Assembly: GCF_012489685.1 (NCBI RefSeq)
Contig: NC_080046.1
Span: 59,696,195 to 59,760,194, forward strand
Reading direction: 5' to 3'
DNA: 64,000 nt
From: Lotus japonicus
Lineage: Eukaryota > Streptophyta > Magnoliopsida > Fabales > Fabaceae
Numbering within the stretch: the stretch's first letter is position 1; each line of letters opens with the position of its first letter. Below, one piece after another: positions 10,486-22,100 of the stretch. The position numbers and the translations under genes are program-made. The notes beneath the pieces are model-generated. The model was not told the origin of the DNA, made no database searches, and saw nothing but the letters and a program-made list of their open reading frames with translations.

Positions 10486-12463
10486 ACCATGAGCAAGAGA
10501 TGTTCATTCTGTTTTGGTCTCTGTCTGTTTGGCTGCTAGTTCTATCTATCTATTCATTACGGTGTATGCCAAATAAGCCTATACTTATAGGGTTTAATGT
10601 GAACTCTAATAAGAGTGTTTAGCGTTTGCTAAGTAACGGTATTAGTCGGCTTTCATGGCGTTGGGCTTGCTTCAATGATGTTGAATCAAAAATCAACAAC
10701 TTACTCGATCTTTTGTTCAGCTAGTTGATTAGACGAGCGAAAGGTTTGCATTTGGTTGTCCTGGTCGGTCAACTTAACCCTTACTTGATTGTTAGCCTTT
10801 TAGGTCGAGTGTCTTTAGCAGGATGAAAAAAATAATTGGCCGGTCTAGTTATTAAAATAATAAAATTTTGATGTTTTTTTGTGCTTCTTCTTTGTTAGTT
10901 TTTATTTATTTATTATGTGGTGTCCATTTCCACATCTTCGTGTAAAGCATGGATCAGCTTGACGCAGAATTATGAGTGTTTATCCTGTGTTTATGCAAAC
11001 TATTTTATATTACCAAGTGATATAATTAAAGGGTGGTCTTCTTTTACCCTCCCCTGCCTTTTTCTTAGCTCATCTTCAGATAAACCTTTCAGAAACTTGG
11101 ATCAATCTAATGAAGAAAAAAAAAATCATTATATTTTATCCCGTGTTTAAAACAAATTTTTTTTAAAAACACTAAAATTACAATGTGTATTTAGAGATAG
11201 ACATTAAACGGCGGTTCCCGTGAAATGAGGCGTTTTGGCGGCATTTTTCCAGCCGCTGCAAATTGCAAACAAATAGAGGCATTTCTTTTTCATGTAGTAC
11301 AAGTTGTTTGCTGGAAAATGTGATCATCAATAAAGCAGCCACGTTATAAACCATCACAAGTGACGTGTGCTCAACGTGGAAATTACTACTTTATTATGGC
11401 TTATTAGCATGTCATGATTCTCAAGGAAATATTTAAATTTTGTTTTTGGAAGATTATGCAATCTTCTTTCTGGTATAAGTCTAAACAAGATAGAGTGACT
11501 AATTAAAGTTGTAATTGGATTCTGGGGCCATAGATGTGCGTAGAAAATCTTGAATCAGTGTAAAATGCAGAGTCCTTGGTGCAATGTTGATGCAAAAGCA
11601 GCCAGGAAGTGATAAGCATGTGCCACAATTGCTTTTCAGTACTCTCTCTTTCCCTACATTCTTTTGTGGTGGCAGACAGAGCTACTCAAAGTTGGCGTAG
11701 TGGTTTAGCATTTCGTCCCTTAAACAATTAAGTGATTGAGTGTTTGATTCTCAACTCTTGTGAATAGAAAAAAAACTCATTGATCATTGCTTTGCTGTTT
11801 AGTGCGCCAACTATGAGGTGAGAGATTAATCTGATCACGACTATCCCGATGGTGATATATTGGCTAAGATAAAAAAGACAGATCTACTCAGCAAGGATTG
11901 TTGAATAAGCTTTCTATATTCTATACCAACCAGGCCAATGGGCGTTTGGATTCCCTCAAAGTGGTCAGAAAGTTGTATAAAGAGAGGAAAGATAAGGTGT
12001 TTCTGAATTAGTAATCACCAATAACATTTTGCTGAGTGAAGCATTTCTGATAAGATCTCCTTGCAATGCTGCTGACTTTTATTAAACAACTGTGAAATAC
12101 TAACAAGCACCTTTAACTTTGTTTAGTTTTTTTGATTTGGTTGAGGATATCAATATCTTGGTTTTCTTTTACAATACTTCAAAAGCTTGCAAAGTGGTAT
12201 TGATTTTGCATTGTAATAGAAACGTATACTGAACAATCCCCTGAGGCCTGATCCCCATGTTTAGGAAGGGCAATCACAATCTTTTCATTCTCCAAGTCTA
12301 CAAGGATATACCATTTTTCCACACTTTACAATGAAACTTCGGCTGGCATAAGAGAGAATAAGACAATATTTGCTCAATGATTGTAAGACATTTTTCTTTT
12401 ATGCAATCACAGTAACAGAATATTTGGATATGGGGATTAAAAACCCCTCTCCCTTTACATATT
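10486..12463. other. Intergenic; SINE-like fragment near 11690-11780
   Basis: The first 300 bases are probably 3' UTR and flanking DNA of the HMA gene. A tRNA-like SINE fragment at about 11690-11780 has box A-like 'gcgtagtggtttagca' and box B-like 'gtgtttgattctc', followed by an A run. The 77-codon frame at 10917 shows no family likeness. Nothing else was recognised. Confidence 0.5.
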
Positions 12464-12720
12464 CACTATAAGAAAAATGTTCATTAACAATGAAAAAACC
12501 GTGCTATAATAGATTTATTGTTGGCATTGTGGTTGACGTTAAAAGCGTCAGAGCTAATACTTTGCATTGGTAGCTTAGCCGATGTCACAATTTTGTGTCG
12601 GTTAAGCCGGAGCAACACACTGATTGTCATGATCAATACTAACTCATAAGTATTATCGTTATATAGTCGTACATGTATACAACATTTTAACACTGTTAGC
12701 TTCGGTTTTGACCGATACTA
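12464..12720 (+). mobile_element. CACTA (En/Spm) transposon end
   Basis: It begins CACTATAAGAAAAATG, close to the plant CACTA terminus CACTACAAGAAAAA, and continues with subterminal repeats (gcgtcag, ccgatgtcac, gtcggttaagccgg). The other terminus was not found, so this is a fragment or a decayed MITE; its right limit is approximate. Confidence 0.55.
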
Positions 12721-13478
12721 CCATTCAAATTATTATTTTCAACACAACAACACCAAACTCATGTTCAGATCGATATATATCATATTTTTAGCTCGTGTGT
12801 TTATTTTTCAGTTGCTTATCGAGTTAAATAGTTTGGTCATTGCAATATATATACATGTTCTCTATTTGTCACCAAGTAGGCGAGGACAATGTATCATTAA
12901 TTATTAAATGTTTTGAATTCGCTCATGTAAACTACGCTTGAAAAATGTGATTTCCTTATTATAAGCAGTAATGATATATACACACCTCATTTTTAAAACA
13001 CTTCATTTCCACCTCTTTTTATTTCTATCTCTCTCCTCTTACCATCTATCACATCTCATACTTTCTCTCTCTTACTTTTCATTTTCTTCCTATCTCTCTC
13101 ATCATTCCACCTCTTCCACCTCAAAAGAGAGGTGTGTAAGTAACATTACTCTATTACAAGTCCTCATTTCTCGTTTCGCATATAATAGATAGGGAAATAG
13201 AGATAGAGAATAGAGAAATTGTAGCAATTAATTAAACATGATCGAATTCAAAGCTTTCGATGAATGACGATACATGGTACTTGGTGAGAAATGGAAAATA
13301 TATTTCAACGTCAAAATTATTCAGCTTGACAAATAACTTAAAACTAAACTAGAGATGAAGATGATATTAAATAATTATGATGATGTAGTGGTGAAAACAT
13401 ATCCATAAGAACCTTTAAGCATTTGATGAGGGGTGATGGATTAAGCATCTGTAAAGCATATTTAATCAATAAACATAT
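12721..13478. other. AT-rich spacer, no gene seen
   Basis: It has a pyrimidine-rich tract (about 12985-13125, CTCT/TTTC repeats) that creates a low-complexity 73-codon frame. No domain, RNA fold or transposon end was recognised. Confidence 0.5.
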
Positions 13479-13663
13479 GGGTTGTCTAAATGATCCATGA
13501 TAAAGTTTGGGTTAAATAACCCATCATCCAATCATATTGGAGATAAATGAGTTGGAAATAAATTAACAAATAAAATATAGAAATTCCAACTCACTTATCT
13601 CCAATGTGATTGGATGATGAGTTATTTGATCCAAACTTTATCATGTGTCATTTAGACAATCTC
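13479..13663. mobile_element. Mutator-type foldback MITE with 9-10-bp target duplication
   Basis: Two long inverted arms start GGGTTGTCTAAATGA and continue 'ataaagtttggrtyaaataa', separated by a short AT spacer. The element is flanked on both sides by ATAAACATAT (13469-13478 and 13664-13673). A 9-bp or slightly longer duplication with long inverted repeats is typical of non-autonomous MULEs. The same terminus is used by the 773-bp element at 42606-43378, so the two are one family. Confidence 0.85.
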
Positions 13664-13673
13664 ATAAACATAT

Positions 13674-14969
13674 TATATTTATCAAAGAATGTAGAGAGTG
13701 GATCGAGTGCCGTAAAATAGGGTATTGCATCAAAGGTCGAACCCTACTCATCTTCATGTAATTAATTATCTCTTCACTCAAAGATTATACCTTTTTCATG
13801 TGTAACATACGTTTTCCCTATAATAATACATAAGATCTTAAAAATATACGTTTTCCTTATAACAATGAACATTGAGGAAGATATAATGCAAATTCATGAG
13901 TTAATGACTATATCATCGCAAGGAATTATTTATCAAGTAATGATATGTATACATGCATTTTTTGATGAATTGTGTGAATTTAAAATTGTTTAAAAATGGG
14001 CAGGGTGAGTTATGGAATATGTGTTGAACATTACAATATGTAGGAATGGAATCCTCTCATCCTTCCAAGCATGCAATTAAACAAGCCTCCACCGCGTTGC
14101 CTCCCTTGATTGCTCTCACTCTCCCTCTTCCTCTATGAACTAGCACCAAGAATGTTGAAGGGGAGTGGTTATGAAAGGGGGCTAGGTAGGAGAGGGAAAG
14201 CTAGAGTAATGCTAGTTGAGAGAGAGCCTTCATGAACTTTGATGATTTTACGCGTGATAAATAAATTTCTAGGTAAAGATTAGGAATTAGTGATTTTTGG
14301 ACGAGAAAAAAAAATCTAACCTTATAGTTATAGGTTAAATAAGTGTTTCCCCCTCTTCTAATTTTCAACTAACACGTCATATATCATGTAAGTATGTTAT
14401 AGAAGCTTTGGTCAGACATGTAAATAAGTCTTCAAAACCAATCAGAACTCATTTTCAAACATGACATTAGACATTCTTATAACTTGACTCCGACAATTGA
14501 TAAAAATCAAAACTTCACTCATTTTGTAGGGGGAAAAATAATTACCCTCCAAATATTTCATCATGTTGTGCCCCTTATTCAATCCAATTCATAAAAAAAA
14601 ACACTTTTTATTCAAAAATGCTTGTGAACATTCATGTGTAATGAACACCCAAAAATAGCCTTCTCATTTGGATTGTCTAATAGAGGCAAATCTTGCCGAT
14701 GCCGACATAAGTGAAAAAAAAACAATTAGAAAGTAAGGGCATTATAGTAAAATCACAAAACCAACCCATCCAGATCCAACACAAAAATAACCTGAGACCT
14801 CTCCTTAAAACAAAACTGGTTACTACACAGTACACACAAACACAGTGTTTGAGTGTTTCTTTCTTCACCTTTACTCATTCATAGCATAAACCAACCACCA
14901 CACTGTGATGTTGATTCAACCCTGAAACCCTGTTCAAAATCTCTCACCATTTTCACCATTTTGCTAGCA
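13674..14969. other. Spacer and probable promoter of the glucanase gene
   Basis: AT-rich to about 14,800, with no recognised element. From about 14,800 the text turns C/T-rich and leads to the start codon at 14970; the ATG at 14853 is in frame but precedes a stretch unlike any signal peptide. No clear TATA box was chosen. Confidence 0.45.
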
Positions 14970-17044
14970 ATGTTGGAACCCAGGTTGGGTTTTGTGGTTT
15001 GGTCCCTATGGCTTTTATACTGGAGCTTGGTTCCAGCGGTGGAATCAGGTATAGGTGTCAACTGGGGCACTCTTTCTTTCCACCGGCTGAAACCCTCCAC
15101 GGTGGTTGATCTGCTTAGAGAAAACAGGATCCAAAAAGTGAAGCTGTTTGAAGCTGATTCTGATGTGCTTAAGGCACTCATGGGGAGTGGTATTCAGGTC
15201 ATGGTTGGGATCCCCAATGAAATGTTGTCTGCCCTCAGCTCCTCTCCTGTTGCTGCTGATTTCTGGGTTCGCCGGAATCTCTCTGCTTATATTGGTGGTA
15301 GAAGAGGTGCTGATATCAGGTAAAGTGATACTAGTTAGAAATGGAATAAACCCAATATTTTATTTGATATGTGCATACAATGAAGCTAGTTTAATGTGTA
15401 TTGTAAGTTGTAACTTACCTGGGAATATATAGTTACTAGGGTATCAAAAGCTGAATTCAATCAAGACTGATTTGTATTATCAATTTGACTTTTAAATTTT
15501 AATCTTATGGTTCTTAATTACCAGTTCAAGTTGATTAGAGAAATGAACTTAAGACAAATGATTAAGAATATTTATCTGTGGTGTGAGTTTTGTATCGGAT
15601 GGTGCTATACAAACAATTCTTGGATGCATTTCTCTTATTAGTTTGAAATAGAAACTATGATAATTGGATTTTGATCTAGTTCTGAATCCTAGCTATGTAA
15701 GTATCAGCCTATCAGGTCTTTGAATAATGGCTCACAACTCACTTCTATAAGAGAAATTTACAGTAGACAGTACAAGAAGTTTTCATGATTGTTTCCTCCT
15801 TGTAACGCTCATGAAACTTGTATGAAATGCCTTTTTGCGTTTTTAGTTTTGCAGTTTTTGCCTTGTAGCAAGATTTTTTAGAAATGTACGAAACATGTTG
15901 ATTTTCTACTGGCCTTTTACCTTCTACCTTGTATTGCAGGTATGTTGCTGTTGGAAATGAACCCTTCCTTACGAGTTATAATGGTCAATTTCAGAACTTT
16001 GTCATTCCAGCCATATCCAATCTACAACAGTCTTTAGTCAAAGCAAATCTTGCGGGTTATGTGAAGCTAGTTGTCCCTTGCAATGCAGATGCCTACGAGT
16101 CCCCGGGACCTCCTTCCCAAGGGGCATTCCGACCTGAACTGACTCAGATAATAACTCAACTGGTTCAGTTCCTCAACTCAAATGGTTCTCCATTCGTTGT
16201 CAACATCTACCCGTTTCTAAGCCTTTATGACAATGGAGATTTTCCCCAAGATTACGCGTTCTTTGAGGGAACTACTCATCCTGTCACAGATGCTTCTAAT
16301 GTTTACACCAATGCATTTGATGGAAACTACGACACTTTAGTCGCAGCCCTCAGTAAACTCGGATACGGTCAGATGCCCATAGTTATTGGGGAAATTGGTT
16401 GGCCCTCAGATGGAGCCCTTGGTGCAAATGTCACCGCTGCAAAGGTTTTCAATCAAGGCCTCATCTATCACATTGCAAGTAACAAAGGGACCCCTTTGAG
16501 GCCAGGTATTCCTCCTATGGATGTTTATCTTTTCAGTTTACTTGACGAAGGAGCTAAGAGCACGCTTCCGGGAAACTTTGAAAGACACTGGGGGATATTT
16601 TCGTTTGATGGGCAGGCTAAGTATCCATTAGACCTTGGACTTGGAAAGAAGGAATTAAGAAATGCAAGGAATGTTCAGTATCTTCCATCTAGATGGTGTG
16701 TGGCAAACCCCTCCAGTGATTTGACTAATGTAGTAAACCATATGAGAATTGCCTGTAGTGTTGCGGACTGCACCACGCTTAACTATGGAGGTTCATGCAA
16801 TGAAATCGGCGAGAAGGGTAATGTATCATATGCTTTTAACAGTTACTATCAGCTAAGAATGCAAGATTCACAAAGCTGCAATTTTGATGGGCTTGGTATG
16901 ATTACTTTCCTGGACCCTTCAGTTGGTGATTGTCGTTTTCTTGTAGGCGTTGGCTCAGATTCATCGACATCTCAAACAACCTATCAGTGGTGGGTTGTAG
17001 TATTACTTCTAATTCTACATGGGACTTTCTCTCTTTCAAAGTGA
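14970..17044 (+). CDS. GPI-type glucan endo-1,3-beta-glucosidase (GH17 + X8), 2 exons
   Basis: Exons 14970-15319 and 15940-17044 join in frame (phase 2) to 484 residues, the usual size for GH17-X8 proteins. Residues 1-26 form a signal peptide (hydrophobic [13 protein letters not shown]). The mature part opens with GIGVNWG, the GH17 hallmark. The acid/base Glu is at about 124 in VGNEP and the nucleophile Glu at about 268 in GEIGWPSDG. The X8/CBM43 domain runs from RWCVANP (about 368) to about 453 with its conserved cysteines. It is followed by a Ser/Thr-rich linker and a hydrophobic tail ending SLSK, expected to give a GPI anchor. Predicted role: hydrolysis of beta-1,3-glucan (callose) in the wall or at plasmodesmata. 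The Met at 14970 is preferred over an in-frame Met 39 codons earlier because only it puts a signal peptide at the N-terminus. The downstream neighbour is convergent, 493 bp away. Confidence 0.93.
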
Positions 17045-17537
17045 TTTAGAGGTTTCATTAGTGGGTTTTTCATGGTACCCCCTTCTGAGACTGTTAGAAC
17101 TAGAATAGCTGATATACTACTTAATCTTAGAAAGATTCAAAAGATTCATCGTTTGTAGCCCTGTATATGAACAAGCCATTGTCATATAAGGGACTGTGTA
17201 AACATTGTCACGATGGTATTGAATATTGCACATATTTATTTCATGTTTGTTCTGGTGATACTTGTTGAATTAATTGAATGAATCAGATTATCGTTTTCCA
17301 GTTCACCTTTCTTAGAACATGAACTGCAAGTGATTTTTGAATTGGAATCTCTTGAGGATGAACATATTCAAAGTAAAAGTTTGATTACATTAGTAATCAA
17401 TATTCAATTACACAACAAACTTCTATGCAGGGCACTTATTCATTTGGTTTCCTGCATAATTATTTAGTAGCACATACTTATGTTTCTGGGTAAGAGGTGT
17501 ATGAACTTAGAGGGTGTCTTCTTTAGCCTTGTGACGT
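17045..17537. other. Shared 3' region between two convergent genes
   Basis: Holds the 3' UTRs of the glucanase (plus strand) and the cysteine-rich peptide gene (minus strand). No other feature was recognised. Confidence 0.5.
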
Positions 17538-18000
17538 TCAAGTTGAAGAGCAACAACCATCTACACAGCATACTTTGCCACATCTGAGCATTGGCTTCAA
17601 TATGAACGTGCAGCATCGACAACCTTCACAGAAAAAAAGACATAACAGTTACTTTTAGCTTACAAGAATTTTAGGTGGCACTACAAGACTATATTTAGAT
17701 ATCCATTGACACTAGTGTACGGTGAAATAAACAGTTAATGGAACTCTTGTGGATATGAAAGTTTGTTCACATTGCACTCAATTGAGATCCAAAGACACTA
17801 AATTGGTGATGAGTGCTAAAGCACAAATGCTGATGAGCTTTACCTGCTTGAGGATAGTAAACCATATTATTGGAAGTTGGGAGATGACCGCTTGTTTTAT
17901 CTGCATTGGCTGAAATGGCTGTGAAAGCCATCACCAGCAAGAGGCATGAGAAAGCAATGACCAAAGCTGCTTTTTTCACCATCTTCTTCACCTTGCTCAT
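17538..18000 (-). CDS. Secreted eight-cysteine small peptide, 2 exons
   Basis: Exons 18000-17844 and 17623-17538 join in phase 1 to an 80-residue protein; donor CAG|GTAAAG and acceptor GAAG|GT are good. Residues 1-33 have a basic start (MSKVKKMVKK) and a hydrophobic core (ALVIAFSCLLLVMAF) ending AISANA, a clear signal peptide. A short polar linker (KTSGHLPTSNNMVYYPQ) follows. The C-terminal domain is packed with eight Cys in the order C-x-C-C-x9-C-x3-C-C-x3-C-C, with a basic Lys-Pro-Met core. I do not recognise it as defensin, LTP, GASA or RALF. A secreted signalling or defence peptide is plausible but not shown. Reading the first exon without splicing gives a different tail lacking the cysteines, so the second exon is important to the call. 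The TATA box lies so close that translation might start at Met7 (17982). Confidence 0.75.
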
Positions 18001-18022
18001 TCTTTTACTACCCTTGCAAACC

Positions 18023-18030
18023 TATTTATA
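18023..18030 (-). promoter_or_regulatory. TATA box of the cysteine-rich peptide gene
   Basis: TATAAATA on the minus strand, only 23-30 bp before the first ATG. Transcription 25-32 bp downstream of it would start near 18000, so the first ATG may be at or before the mRNA end and Met7 may be the real start. Confidence 0.6.
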
Positions 18031-18921
18031 GTAGTAGGTACTCATTTGGTTTGGACAATGCTTGGAGCTAAAAGTGGTGGCATTCTACAACTTGCTACCT
18101 TAGCTAGTGTTGCATATCCTTTTGCTTGAAACATGGGCAGCGTTTGTCTGTACTCTGTACACACTTGTCCTCATCTATTATGCTCGCCAATTTTGACTAT
18201 CCCCATGTTTCAATACAAATTCCTATCAGAAAACCTTCACTACTATTCAAATCTTGTATCTGTATGTCCCATTCAGCGTATCGACATAGGGGACATGTTT
18301 TTTCAATTACTTATGAATGATTAGGAATTCCCATAGACATCTCTAGCCAATGTGGGACTCTAACATTACTGACATGACATGACTGAGAAATGCACTCCTC
18401 ACTATAGATGAGTAACTCAAGTACTCAACTCACACTAACCTTAATATTAAAGACTAAACAATGTATCTAACTTGAAACTAGATAAAGACAATTATCACCA
18501 CCAAACACATAAATCAATTGCTTTGGATTATTCTAGCTTAAACATATATCTCGATTTCGAGTCCCTATGAATACAGTGTAAAAGATACTTGCAGTTCATA
18601 AAAAGATAAAAGACAGCCATGGTCATTTGAAACAAAAAGTAAACATGCAGGGTCCATTTCATCAAATTTTTAGTCAACTTGATATTCACCTTTGCCAAAG
18701 TTTTTTTTCTTTGCTTCCCTTTTCTTGGCACTTTCCGTAAAGTTATCTGAAGCAAATTGTGACCAATCATCTATGTATGCTTCAAACCACTGGTATTATA
18801 TTAGTGGTAAAGGATTTGGATCATTTGCATGAGATTATAGGTTTAAATCTCATTACTACTATGGTGGAAAAAACAAAAAAATGTTTTAGCTAAGAACTAA
18901 AAATTAAAGTCAAAACCTGAG
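18031..18921. other. Spacer with SINE-like fragment near 18783-18882
   Basis: Upstream DNA of the cysteine-rich peptide gene. At 18783-18882 there is a tRNA-like box A (tattagtggtaaagg), box B-like 'aggtttaaatctc' and an A-rich end, resembling a decayed SINE. The ORF pairs near 18130 have no likeness to known proteins. Confidence 0.45.
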
Positions 18922-19089
18922 TGTTAGAGATAAATAGGCGTAATATCCTACGGGATATTCCTTTTGTTATTCTTTAATATATTTTGTAATATGTCTCAGA
19001 ATATTCTAAGGAATATTCTATACTTTCTTTATTATAAATAATATTGTCTACCTCACACACAATTTGTGGTGAGAGTATCCAATCTTACA
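18922..19089 (+). repeat. 5' LTR of the copia element
   Basis: 168-bp direct repeat partner of 24188-24366, with TG...CA ends; contains TATTATAAATAATAT as a likely promoter core. Confidence 0.95.
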
Positions 19090-19147
19090 TGGTATTAGGT
19101 TTAGGTTGAAACCTTAGCCTCCAAACCCTCCCTGTGCCGCCACAAAT

Positions 19148-22100
19148 CCCTCTCCGTTTCTGAGTATGGACGGAAATTTCGCACTATTTGTGATCAATTG
19201 GCTGTTCTTGGTGCCCCTGTGGCTAATGATGACAAAGTTCACTGGTTTCTTCGTGGTCTTGGCCCATCATATGCAAATTTTTCCACCGGTCAGCTTGATC
19301 AGGTACCCATACCTCTCTTTACTGACATTCTTTGTAAGGTCGAGAGTCATGCTATTTTTCAGGCTTCTCTTGAGGAATCAGTGACTCCTCCGCCTGCTGC
19401 TTTCCATGCAAGCAATCAGACTCGCTCTTCTCGAAATCAATCTTCCAATAGTGGCAACCGTGGAAATTCTGGTGGAGGTTCTCGTGGTGGAAATCGCGGC
19501 AACTCTAATGGTGGATCTCGTCAGCGTCGCAATAATGGTGGCTCTGGTCGTCGTGGCACTTACACTCCTCGCTGTCAAATTTGTCGTGAGCAGGGTCACT
19601 ATGCTGATAAGTGTTCGGTTCGCTGGGATCGTTCTTCTGAGTCTGCCAATTTAGCTCAATCCTTTGCTGCGAGTTGTTCGTTGAACACCTCAAACCGGTC
19701 CGATTGGTTTATGGATACAGGTGCTACCTCACATATGACACATTCTCTATCTCAGCTGACGGACTCTCATGCCTACTCTGGTAATGATCGTGTTCTAGTT
19801 GGTAATGGAGCTGGTTTACCTATTACTCATATTGGCTCTCGTTCTGCTTCTTATTCTGTTCCTTTATCTAATGTTTTGGTTGTGCCTCGGCTAACCAATA
19901 ATCTTGTCTCTGTTAGCAAATTGACCTGTGAACACAATGCTCGAGCTATCTTTCAGGATGATTCTTTTGTTATTCAACATCGACAGACAGGCGCTGTTTT
20001 GGGAAGAGGCCAATGTGATAATGGGCTTTATGTGCTTAACCACGGATCACAGGCGTTGCTTGCTACCGGTTCTACATTACCTCGTGCTTCTTTTGAATTG
20101 TGGCACTCACGGTTAGGACATGTTAATTTTGACATTATTCAACAATTGCATAAACTTGTTTGCTTCAATGTTTCCTCTATTTTGCCTAAGCCTACTTGTT
20201 GTACTTCCTGTCAGATGGCTAAGAGTAAGCGTTTAGTCTTCTATGATAATCATAAACGTTCTTCTGCAGTTTTAGACCTTATCCATTGCGATTTGTGGGG
20301 ACCATCTCCTGTTGCTTCTGTTGATGGTTTTTCTTACTTTGTTATCTTTGTTGATGATTTTTCCCGGTTTACTTGGTTTTATCCATTGAAGCGCAAGTCT
20401 GACCTTTATGATGTCCTTGTTCGATTCAAAGCGTTTGTGGAAAACCAATTCTCCCGGTCGATCAAAGTCTTTCAAAGTGATAATGGCACCGAGTTCACTA
20501 ATAACAAAGTACATGCTTTGTTTGCTTCTTCGGGTGTGCTTCATCGGTTTTCATGCCTTCATACTCAGGCACAGAATGGACGAGTTGAACGGAAACACAG
20601 ACATGTTCTTGAGCTTGGTCTTGCTATGTTGTATCACTCACATGTCCCTACTAGATATTGGGTTGATGCATTCAGTACTGCGGTATATATTATTAACCGT
20701 GTCCCTTCTAAGGTGCTCTCTAATCAGATTCCGTTTCAGCTACTGTTTCATGTTGCGCCTACATATGCTACTTTCCATCCTTTTGGATGTCGGGTGTTTC
20801 CTTGCTTGCGTCCATACATGAAACATAAGTTTAGCCCTCGGAGTACTCCTTGCATATTCCTGGGATACAGTAGTCACCACAAGGGATTCAAATGCTTTGA
20901 TCCGGCTTCTTCTCGGACTTATGTGTCACGTCATGCTCAATTTGATGAATTATGCTTCCCTTTTGCAGGCTCTAACTCTTCCGCTACTGATTTCGAGGTC
21001 TCTACGTTTTATGAACCATTTGCAGGATCACCTCCATCTTCAAGACTTGCTATTCCCGTCAGTCCGGAGAGTTCCCCCCATACTGGTCCTTTATCTTGTC
21101 CTTCTTGTGATGACTTAGATGTTCTGCAGGATCCTCACGATGATGCACCACCCTCGCCGGTTCCTCATGATGATGCCCCACCTTCGCCGGTTCCTACTTC
21201 ACCAGCACCACTAGCAGCCCCTCCTATTGTGGCTCAGGTTCCCCCTGCTTCACCACTGGCTACTTCTCCGGTTGTGGCTCAGGTTCCCCTTGCTCCTGTT
21301 GCTGCTCGCCCCCAGACTAGATCTCATAATGGTATTTTAAAGCCCAATCCGCGTTATGCCTTGGTCCACGCTCAACCTACTGGTCTTCTTACTGCTTTGC
21401 ATACTGTTACTGAGCCTAAGGGTTTCAAATCTGCTATGAAGCATCCTCAATGGTTGGCAGCTATGGAGGATGAACTTTCTGCTCTTCATAAGAATTCTAC
21501 TTGGACTTTAGTTCCTCGTCCTTCCACTACCAATGTTGTTGGAAGTAAATGGGTTTTTCGAACTAAATTCCACAGTGACGGCACTGTTGAGCGCTTAAAA
21601 GCGCGTTTGGTAGCTCAGGGTTTCACGCAGATTCCAGGGTTTGATTACTCTCTTACTTTCAGTCCTGTTGTCAAGGCTACTACTGTACGCCTTATTTTAT
21701 CTCTTGCCGTGCTCAATGATTAGCAACTTCATCAGTTGGATGTAAAAAATGCTTTCCTTCATGGTCATCTCACTGAAACTGTTTATATGGAGCAGCCTCC
21801 TGGATTTGTTGATCATCGTTTCCCGACTCATGTGTCGGTTGAACAAGGCCCTCTACGGTCTCAAACAGGCCCCCCGTGCTTGGTTTCAGTGCCTAAGCTC
21901 TTTTCTCATGCGCTTTGGTTTTTCGTGTAGTCAGGCTGATCCTTCCTTGTTCTTCTTCTACAAAGGTGTTGAAAGATTTTTTACCACTCTACGTTTGAAT
22001 CTCTCAAGACTCAATTGTAGTATAGTAAAGGGTTTTGTCGTATCCACAGGGAGGTGTAATACTTATGCCGTTCAATAGTTATCAAGCTTAAATGATGGTT

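Noticed and set aside
12971..13192. 73-codon Ser/Leu/Phe-rich ORF
   Set aside because: Reading of a CT-rich low-complexity tract.
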